15,829 nt of DNA, from contig CAMZCW010000032.1 in the NCBI GenBank assembly GCA_947305045.1, forward strand, positions 1 through 15,829, in the 5' to 3' direction. The position numbers were made by a program, and so were the translations under genes. The notes beneath the pieces were generated by a model that did not search any database, had not been told where the DNA came from, and worked only from the letters and a program-made list of their open reading frames with translations. Below are positions 6,633 through 12,844 of this stretch, piece after piece. How positions within the stretch are numbered: the first letter of the stretch is position 1; every line of letters starts with the position of its first letter. The DNA comes from an uncultured Bacteroidales bacterium. Lineage in GTDB: Bacteria; Bacteroidota; Bacteroidia; Bacteroidales; UBA932.

Positions 6633-9353
6633 ATGAATAAAGTATTGAAACATATATTGCTGGCAGGAACTGCAGCACTCGCTCTTGCAAGCTGCGCCAA
6701 GCAGGAACTGCTCTTTAACCATGAGAAACCGGCCGCGAATACCGAGGCGGGAAAGATTCTCATTGAAGCCATCCTTCCCACGCAAACGACCGTGAATGAC
6801 CAGATTTACATCGCCGGTCCCTTTGCAGGCGACTCCGCCTATGTGGTGCAGAGCAGCATGTACGCGCTCAAGCACTCCGAGGTAGTATCGCAGAAGTGGT
6901 TCATCTACCTGGATCCCGCCACCTTCATGGATGGCAAGACCCTTGCCGACGGTTTCTATTTTGTGAACGTAGAACAGGGTATCGAGCGCAGCGTGAAGAA
7001 CGAGGACATCCTGCACAAGCTGGATGCCGTTCCCGGTGAGCGCTACAACGTATATGCCGACCGCTGGCGTTCGTTCTTTGACGTACCCGAAGAGGACGAT
7101 GGCGGCATCAAGCTCCCCGACCTGGAGGGATATGGTCTGTTTGTCGATGTCAGTGGCAGCACTATTTATGGAGAAGGCAGCATCGCCCTCTATGCCTGGG
7201 GCGACGGACTCAGCGACGCCAATGATCTCTTTGGTGCCTGGCCCGGTATGCAACCCACCGGCACCTGCACCATTGAGGGACGCGAGTGGATTTACTTTGA
7301 CCTTGGCGCAAAAACTGAAGGAAAGACGGTGAACTTCATCATTAACAACAATGATGGCGGCTCACAGTTGGAGAATTTCGATGCGCTCAAGGGCCAGGTC
7401 ATTGACCATCACTTCTTCTTCGCCATTACCGACGACTCCGTTGAAGTAGTTGACATTGACCCTAATGCTCCCAGCGAGCCCCTACCCGATATGGAAGGAT
7501 TCGGTCTGTTTGTAGATGCCAGCGGCAGCACCATTTACGGTGAAGGCACCATTGCCCTCTATGCCTGGGGCGACGGACTCAGCGACGCCAATGATCTCTT
7601 TGGCGCCTGGCCCGGCATGGAACCTACTGGCACCTGCACCTATCGCGGCAAAGAGTGGATCTACTTTGACCTTGGAGAAAAAACCGAAGGCAAGACGGTG
7701 AACTTCATCATTAACAACAATGATGGCGGCTCACAGTTGGAGAATTTCGATGCGCTCAAGGGCCAGGTTATCGACCACAACTTCTTCTTCGCCATTACCG
7801 ATGACTCCGTTGAAGTAGCTGAAACCGGTCCCGATACACCCAAACCGGAACCCGAGGCCGAGGACGGTCCCAAGGTATATGTCCAGAACAAGACCACCTG
7901 GGGTGGCAGCCTGTTCGCCCACTACTGGGGTATCTCTGAGACCAAGTGGCCCGGCTACGAGCTCACCGAAACCGTCACCATAGGCGACGCCACCTACCTG
8001 GTGCTGCCTACCTTGCACAAGAACATGGGCGAGGAAGTGGGCATCATCTTCCATGCCGAGGATGACGCACTCCGCCTGGAGTCGGCCATCACCCTGGATA
8101 CCGACCGCTACTACACCCTCACCGATGACGCATTGGTAGAAGACTACATGGGTGTCCGTCTGTTCGTAAAGAACAATTCCCGCTGGCCCGGTAACCTGCA
8201 CGCCCATATCTGGTGTGGCGAAGGCGATGACGCCATTTCTACGGAATGGCCCGGCATCAAGGCCGTTCCCGGCTATGCCAAAGGCGACGTGTACGATGTC
8301 CTGCTGGTTCCTGACGCCTTTGTGGGCAAAACCGTCAATATCATCTTCCATTCCGACGAAGACGACTCGGTGAACCGCTTCCAGACGGAACTCCCCATCA
8401 GCGAAGATTTGTTCTACAACCTGAACATTGAATACTCTCTGGAGGAACAGGAAAAATCCCCTGTAACGCTTTATGTAAACGACCAGACTGCATGGGAGGG
8501 TATCACCGTGTATCTTTACGGTGACATTGACAACCTTGGTGGCGGCTGGCCCGGTATCAACGTGAGCCGGACAGAAGACATCTGTGGCATTACATTCAAG
8601 GTGTTTGACGTCCCCAACGCCCTTACACGCAATGAGAACCTCATCTTCAACAACGGTGGAAACGGCATTCAGCTCGATGACTTCAACATCACCTTCACGG
8701 AAGATGAATACTATCTGATTGTCACCGCCGAAGGCGTCACGCTCACGGAACGGCCTGTTCCTTCACGGGTTACCTTCTTTGTTGACGACCAGACCGGTTG
8801 GGATGCCATTGCCCTATACCAGTGGGGCCAGGTAGGTGACCTGGGCGGCAGCTGGCCCGGCGCACAGGTGGGCGGAACGGTGACTATCGGCGAAACTGCC
8901 TATAAGGTATTTACCGCCGAACAGGCCGCAGGGCTCTCTCAGAACCTCATTTTCAACAACAACGGTGATGGCACCCAGCTAGGTGACTATGCCCTCACCT
9001 TTGAAAAGAGTGAGTACTTCCTCACGGTCACTGCAGAGGGGGTTGCCCTGAAAGATGTCCCTAATAGTGTGGTCATCTTCGTGGACGACCAGACCGGTTG
9101 GGATGCCATTGCCCTATACCAGTGGGGCCAGGTTAACAATCTGGGCGGCGGCTGGCCCGGCGCACAGGTGCAGACCACCGTCACCGCCAACGAAAAAGCC
9201 TACAAGGTCTTTGTGGCGGACAATGCTATAGGCCTGTCCCAGAACCTCATTTTCAACAACGGAGGCGGCATCCAGTTGGGTGACTATCCCCTCACTTTCG
9301 AGAAGAATACGTACTACCTCAAGGTGAGCACCGAGGGTGTTGAACTGAACTAA
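6633..9353 (+). CDS. SusE/SusF-like lipoprotein with seven tandem starch-binding modules
   Basis: This 906-residue lipoprotein (signal peptide 1-20, lipobox LAS before Cys21) probably holds starch at the cell surface in place of SusE and SusF. Residues 22-155 form an N-terminal domain of the SusE/SusF kind with no repeats. Seven beta-rich modules follow, starting at about residues 161, 284, 414, 507, 610, 711 and 811. Each has an aromatic or alternating-aromatic segment, an invariant W-P-G, and near its end an I-I/L-I-F-H/N segment. Modules 5-7 share W-x-x-I-x-x-Y, WPG and N-L-I-F-N-N-G, which resembles CBM26-type starch-binding modules. Modules 1 and 2 are near copies, as are 6 and 7. A Pro/Glu-rich linker precedes module 3. 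No catalytic motif is visible. SusE and SusF of B. thetaiotaomicron carry two and three starch sites, so seven would be high. It starts 9 bp after susD. Module family is inferred from sequence pattern. Confidence 0.87.
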   Translation: MNKVLKHILLAGTAALALASCAKQELLFNHEKPAANTEAGKILIEAILPTQTTVNDQIYIAGPFAGDSAYVVQSSMYALKHSEVVSQKWFIYLDPATFMDGKTLADGFYFVNVEQGIERSVKNEDILHKLDAVPGERYNVYADRWRSFFDVPEEDDGGIKLPDLEGYGLFVDVSGSTIYGEGSIALYAWGDGLSDANDLFGAWPGMQPTGTCTIEGREWIYFDLGAKTEGKTVNFIINNNDGGSQLENFDALKGQVIDHHFFFAITDDSVEVVDIDPNAPSEPLPDMEGFGLFVDASGSTIYGEGTIALYAWGDGLSDANDLFGAWPGMEPTGTCTYRGKEWIYFDLGEKTEGKTVNFIINNNDGGSQLENFDALKGQVIDHNFFFAITDDSVEVAETGPDTPKPEPEAEDGPKVYVQNKTTWGGSLFAHYWGISETKWPGYELTETVTIGDATYLVLPTLHKNMGEEVGIIFHAEDDALRLESAITLDTDRYYTLTDDALVEDYMGVRLFVKNNSRWPGNLHAHIWCGEGDDAISTEWPGIKAVPGYAKGDVYDVLLVPDAFVGKTVNIIFHSDEDDSVNRFQTELPISEDLFYNLNIEYSLEEQEKSPVTLYVNDQTAWEGITVYLYGDIDNLGGGWPGINVSRTEDICGITFKVFDVPNALTRNENLIFNNGGNGIQLDDFNITFTEDEYYLIVTAEGVTLTERPVPSRVTFFVDDQTGWDAIALYQWGQVGDLGGSWPGAQVGGTVTIGETAYKVFTAEQAAGLSQNLIFNNNGDGTQLGDYALTFEKSEYFLTVTAEGVALKDVPNSVVIFVDDQTGWDAIALYQWGQVNNLGGGWPGAQVQTTVTANEKAYKVFVADNAIGLSQNLIFNNGGGIQLGDYPLTFEKNTYYLKVSTEGVELN
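7113..9350 (+). repeat. Seven tandem in-frame module repeats inside the SusE/F-like gene
   Basis: Unit 1 (7113-7481) and unit 2 (7482-7850) have a 369-bp period and are highly similar at DNA level. Bases 7323-7399 are identical to 7692-7768 (77 bp). Units 6 (8763-9062) and 7 (9063-9350) have a 300-bp period, with 8784-8833 identical to 9084-9133 (50 bp). Units 3, 4 and 5 (from about 7872, 8151 and 8460) are related only at protein level. The pattern implies old module duplications plus two recent ones or local gene conversion. Confidence 0.92.
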
Positions 9354-9363
9354 AACTTCTTTT

Positions 9364-9395
9364 CGGGTCGGAGTCCCTGACCGGACTCCGGCCTG
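9364..9395 (+). promoter_or_regulatory. Strong intercistronic hairpin between the binding protein and amylase genes
   Basis: CGGAGTCC at 9369-9376 and GGACTCCG at 9383-9390 are perfect inverted arms around a 6-base loop. The stem extends outward to 13 pairs (9364-9368 with 9391-9395, two of them G-U). It is not followed by a T run on the + strand, so it is not a standard terminator. It more likely protects the upstream mRNA from 3' decay or partly separates expression of the enzymes from the transport and binding genes. It occupies most of the 62-bp gap, the widest inside the operon. Confidence 0.65.
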
Positions 9396-9415
9396 CCAAA
9401 ACAAAAACCATTACT

Positions 9416-10717
9416 ATGAGAATCCCACTTTTGATTGCAGGCGCACTGGCCTCACTCGCTGTCTCCTGCTCTAAAAGCAACAACGGCGGAAGCGGCATTG
9501 TAATTGTCACCGATCCGGCAGAGAAGGTGCTTTCACTGGAAGCATCGGCACGTGACAATTACCAGATTTACCAGGTGAACCCGCGGTTGTTTGGCAATTC
9601 GGCGCAGCTCAAGGCCGTTCAGGGCCGTCTGGACGAGATTAAGGCCCTGGGGACAGACATCCTGTACCTGATGCCCATTTACACGCAGGGCAGCAAAAAC
9701 AGCGTAGGGTCCCCCTACTGCATCCGCGACTACAAAGGCGTAAAGGCCGAATGCGGCACCCTTGCCGATGTAAAAGCACTGGTGCAAGCCGCGCACCAGA
9801 AAGGCATGAAGGTGATGTTTGACTGGGTGGCCAACCATACCGCCTGGGACCATCCCTGGATTACCGAGCACGACGACTGGTACCAGAAAGACGGGAAAGG
9901 CAACATTGTCTATCCCACCCGGGACGGAGAATGGAAAGATGTGGCGCAGCTCAACTTCAACGCCGAGGCGCTGCAGACTGCCATGATTGACGCCATGAAA
10001 TACTGGATTACCGAGGCCGATATCGACGGCTACCGCTGTGACTACGCCCACGGCGTGCCGGATGCCTTCTGGAAAAAAGCCATTCCCGAGCTCAAGGCCG
10101 CCAAGTCCGGCTTTATTATGCTGGCCGAGAGCGACTTTGAACGCATGTTCAGCGACGGCTTTGACATCATCTACGACCGGGGCCTCAAGGCAGCCGCCAA
10201 GGCGCTATGGGGCGGCGGAAAAATAAAAGACTTTGTAAACGCCTACAAGAATACGCTGGACAAAACCCCTGCCGGCAAGACCAAGTGCTATTTTGTCACC
10301 AACCACGACGACTGCTCGGAAAAAAGCCCGGTGACGGAATTCAAGAGCAAGGACGGCGCCTTTGCCGCCTACGCCCTCCTGGCCGCCCTCAACGGTTCTC
10401 CCCTGCTGTACAGCTCCCAGGAAACCGGCTACGCCAATACCATCAACTTCTTCCAGGTGGTTTCCATAAACTGGAGTGCCGATGCCAACTTGACCGGCCG
10501 CTACAAGACCGTGCTGAGCGCCCTGCAAAAGTGCTCGCGGGACCAGGCCTGCCAGATTTTCGCATCCGGCAGCGTCATTTATGTCCAGTACGACGGAGCC
10601 ATCCTCATTGGCATTAACACCGGTGCTTCCGAAGCCAAGGCCAACATGCCCGCCGGAAAGAACCTCTCCCAAGAAACGCAGTTCGCCGCCTACGAAGTTA
10701 AAACCTGGAACCTGTAA
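9416..10717 (+). CDS. GH13 alpha-amylase-family lipoprotein (SusG-like role)
   Basis: This 433-residue enzyme should cut internal alpha-1,4-glucosidic bonds of starch or maltodextrin with retention of configuration. The signal peptide has the lipobox AVS before Cys18. The GH13 conserved regions are present: region I DWVANH (136-141), region II GYRCDYAHG with nucleophile Asp209, region III LAES with acid/base Glu238, and region IV TNHDD with transition-state Asp298. The barrel starts at about residue 43 with YQIYQVNPRLFG. The protein is much shorter than B. thetaiotaomicron SusG (about 690 residues); it shows no inserted CBM58 or other binding module, and only a short C-terminal beta region. 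The residues after Cys18 (SKSNNGG) lack the acidic run typical of lipoprotein surface-export signals, so surface versus periplasmic location is open. The exact GH13 subfamily and preferred substrate cannot be named from sequence alone. Confidence 0.93.
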   Translation: MRIPLLIAGALASLAVSCSKSNNGGSGIVIVTDPAEKVLSLEASARDNYQIYQVNPRLFGNSAQLKAVQGRLDEIKALGTDILYLMPIYTQGSKNSVGSPYCIRDYKGVKAECGTLADVKALVQAAHQKGMKVMFDWVANHTAWDHPWITEHDDWYQKDGKGNIVYPTRDGEWKDVAQLNFNAEALQTAMIDAMKYWITEADIDGYRCDYAHGVPDAFWKKAIPELKAAKSGFIMLAESDFERMFSDGFDIIYDRGLKAAAKALWGGGKIKDFVNAYKNTLDKTPAGKTKCYFVTNHDDCSEKSPVTEFKSKDGAFAAYALLAALNGSPLLYSSQETGYANTINFFQVVSINWSADANLTGRYKTVLSALQKCSRDQACQIFASGSVIYVQYDGAILIGINTGASEAKANMPAGKNLSQETQFAAYEVKTWNL

Positions 10718-10720
10718 GTC

Positions 10721-12730
10721 ATGCGTTTGCGCCCTATCCTCCTGATTGCCCTTCTGACGGCCCTGACAGCCTGCCGGAAGCCTGCTACGGTATCCTCTCC
10801 CGACGGCAGCATCGCCGTTGCCTTCGCCCTATCCCAGGACGGAGAGCCCAGCTATACCGTTACGGTGGATGGGGTGGCATTCCTGGAGCCATCGGCCCTG
10901 GGCCTGGCGGCAGACAGCCTGAATCTGTGCAGCGGTTTCCGTCTCAAGAAGGTGCGCCATTCACACGTGGACCAGACCTGGACGCAGCCTTGGGGCGAGA
11001 ACAAACAAAACCGGGACTATCATAACGCCATGACGGTTTCCCTGGAAGGCGAACAAGGCGTACAGATGGATGTGGAGTTCCGCATTTTTGACGACGGTCT
11101 CGGGTTCCGCTACCTTATTCATACACAGGCCGATACCGTAGTTATCCGCGGAGAGCGCACCGCCTTTCACTTTGCAGAGGACGGCGAAAGTTGGAGCATC
11201 CCGGGGAACTTCAATTCCTACGAACAGCTGTACCGCCGGATGCCGCTGTCGGCCGTTGTGGATGCCAATACGCCCATCACGGTGAAATGCAGCGATTCGT
11301 TGTATGCCAGCGTGCACGAAGCCGCCATTTACGACTATCCGGAAATGGTGCTGCGCCGCACGGAAGGGACCGCATTCGAGGCCTCCCTGGCCCCGCTTTC
11401 CTTCAAGCCCGGAGCCCATTGCGCCCGGGTCGCCGGCAGCTTTACGACGCCCTGGAGAACCCTACAGATTAGCCGTAGCGCCGTGGGACTGGTGAATTCG
11501 ACCCTCATCCTGAACCTCAACGAGCCTTGCAAGATGGCCGATGTCTCCTGGATTAAACCCATGAAATACGTGGGCGTTTGGTGGGGGATGCACCTGGGCA
11601 TCGAATCCTGGGGCGGAGATGCCTATCACGGAGCCACTACGGAGGCCGCCCTGCGCTATATCGACTTTGCCGCCGCCAACAACATCCAGGGCGTGCTCTT
11701 CGAGGGCTGGAACGATGCCTGGAGGGGCTCGGATGCACTGCCCGGCTTTGACTTTACCCGGGCCGCGCCGGACTTTGACCTGGAAAAAGTGCTTGCTTAT
11801 GCCCGTGAAAAGGGGATTTCGTTTATCTCGCACAATGAGACCGGCGGCAATTTCAAGCGCTATGAAGCGCAGCTGGAGAGCAGCTTTGACTGGCTGCAGG
11901 CCCATGGTGTCCATGCGGTGAAAACCGGCTATGCCGGAGGCGGACTCTACGGTGGTATTCCGCGCCATAGCCAAACCGGCGTCCGGCACTTCCAGAAAGT
12001 GGTGGAAGCGGCTGCTGAGCGGCAGATTATGATTGATGCGCACGAGACCATCAAGGCCAGCGGCATCCGCCGTACCTGGCCCAACCTCATGACCCGGGAA
12101 TGCGCCCGCGGTATGGAATACAACGGCTGGAGTGCGGGCAATCCCCCGTCCCACCACGAGATTCTCCCCTACACCCGCCTCCTGGGCGGCCCTATGGATT
12201 ACACCCCCGGCGTCTTTGATGTCCTGTATCGCAGCATTGATGGGAAACCGCAGGTGCGCAGCTGGGGCAAACCCGGCACCGAATGCCGCGTCAATACCAC
12301 CTTGTGCAAGCAAATCGCGAACTGGGTGGTCCTGTACTCCCCGCTCCAGATGGCCTGCGACCTGCTGGATAATTACGAAGGCCATCCCGCCTTCCAGTTC
12401 TTCCGCGACTTTGAGGCCGATTGCGACGCATCAGAGGCCCTTCAAGGGGAAGTGGGAGAATGGATTGCAGTGGTACGCCGCGCCGGAGAGAAATACTTCT
12501 ATGGCGCTACTACGGATGAATCGTCCCGGAACATTGTGCAGCCACTGAATTTCCTGCAGGAAGGCGTCCGGTATGAGGCAGTGATTTATGCCGATGCCCC
12601 CGATGCGTCCTGGGAAACCAACCCTTATGCCTATACTATTACCCAAAAGACTGTGACAGCAGCGGATACGCTCACATTCCACCTGGCCACCTCTGGCGGC
12701 GTGGCCGTGAGTTTTATCCCCATCCCATAA
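10721..12730 (+). CDS. susB: GH97 alpha-glucosidase, inverting SusB type
   Basis: This 669-residue enzyme hydrolyses the non-reducing ends of maltodextrins to glucose. It follows the GH13 stop by 3 bp, so translation is probably coupled. GH97 residues can be aligned with B. thetaiotaomicron SusB from memory: Glu373 in HNETGG matches SusB Glu439, Glu442 in DAHETI matches Glu508, Glu460 in TRECARG matches Glu526, and Glu466 in GMEYN matches Glu532. The spacings of 69, 18 and 6 residues are the same. This set marks the inverting, calcium-dependent branch, not the retaining one that uses an Asp nucleophile. Glu168 in NSYEQLY may be a further calcium ligand. An N-terminal beta-sandwich (about 20-270), a TIM barrel and a C-terminal beta domain follow the usual GH97 order. 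The signal peptide has lipobox LTA before Cys18, suggesting a lipid anchor, with no acidic export signal, so probably facing the periplasm. Confidence 0.94.
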   Translation: MRLRPILLIALLTALTACRKPATVSSPDGSIAVAFALSQDGEPSYTVTVDGVAFLEPSALGLAADSLNLCSGFRLKKVRHSHVDQTWTQPWGENKQNRDYHNAMTVSLEGEQGVQMDVEFRIFDDGLGFRYLIHTQADTVVIRGERTAFHFAEDGESWSIPGNFNSYEQLYRRMPLSAVVDANTPITVKCSDSLYASVHEAAIYDYPEMVLRRTEGTAFEASLAPLSFKPGAHCARVAGSFTTPWRTLQISRSAVGLVNSTLILNLNEPCKMADVSWIKPMKYVGVWWGMHLGIESWGGDAYHGATTEAALRYIDFAAANNIQGVLFEGWNDAWRGSDALPGFDFTRAAPDFDLEKVLAYAREKGISFISHNETGGNFKRYEAQLESSFDWLQAHGVHAVKTGYAGGGLYGGIPRHSQTGVRHFQKVVEAAAERQIMIDAHETIKASGIRRTWPNLMTRECARGMEYNGWSAGNPPSHHEILPYTRLLGGPMDYTPGVFDVLYRSIDGKPQVRSWGKPGTECRVNTTLCKQIANWVVLYSPLQMACDLLDNYEGHPAFQFFRDFEADCDASEALQGEVGEWIAVVRRAGEKYFYGATTDESSRNIVQPLNFLQEGVRYEAVIYADAPDASWETNPYAYTITQKTVTAADTLTFHLATSGGVAVSFIPIP

Positions 12731-12750
12731 ACCCCGTCGTGAGACGCGGA

Positions 12751-12794
12751 TCCAATGAAAACCAAATCATTAGTGTGTAGTTAATTTCATTGGA
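12751..12794. repeat. Perfect 10-bp inverted repeat in the operon 3' UTR
   Basis: TCCAATGAAA at 12751-12760 and TTTCATTGGA at 12785-12794 are exact reverse complements separated by 24 AT-rich bases. The right arm abuts the terminator stem. In RNA this would form a second stem-loop just before the terminator; in DNA it could be a protein-binding site. No promoter box was seen immediately upstream, so an independent small RNA is not demonstrated. Confidence 0.55.
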
Positions 12795-12840
12795 AAGGAG
12801 GGCAGCCCATCTACGGGCCGCCCTCCTTATTTTATTTTTT
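12795..12840 (+). terminator. Terminator of the starch operon
   Basis: AAGGAGGGC at 12795-12803 pairs with GCCCTCCTT at 12820-12828. After one A-C mismatch, GCCC (12805-12808) pairs with GGGC (12815-12818) around a 6-base loop. A T-rich tail runs to 12840. The phosphatase gene on the other strand ends at 12845, so the stem may also slow transcription arriving from the right, although no T run follows it on the - strand. Confidence 0.93.
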
Positions 12841-12844
12841 CATG

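Noticed and set aside
4869..7253. A 794-codon open frame on the - strand opposite susD and the start of the next gene
   Set aside because: It runs across the boundary of two well-supported genes and has no family features. It is a by-product of codon bias.
7113..9350. Regular repeats considered as a CRISPR array or non-coding satellite
   Set aside because: The periods (369 and 300 bp) are multiples of three, the reading frame is unbroken, and the repeats are protein modules.
9364..9395. Hairpin read as a terminator ending the operon after the binding protein gene
   Set aside because: No T run follows on the + strand, and the next two genes have no promoter box in the 62-bp gap, so read-through is more likely.
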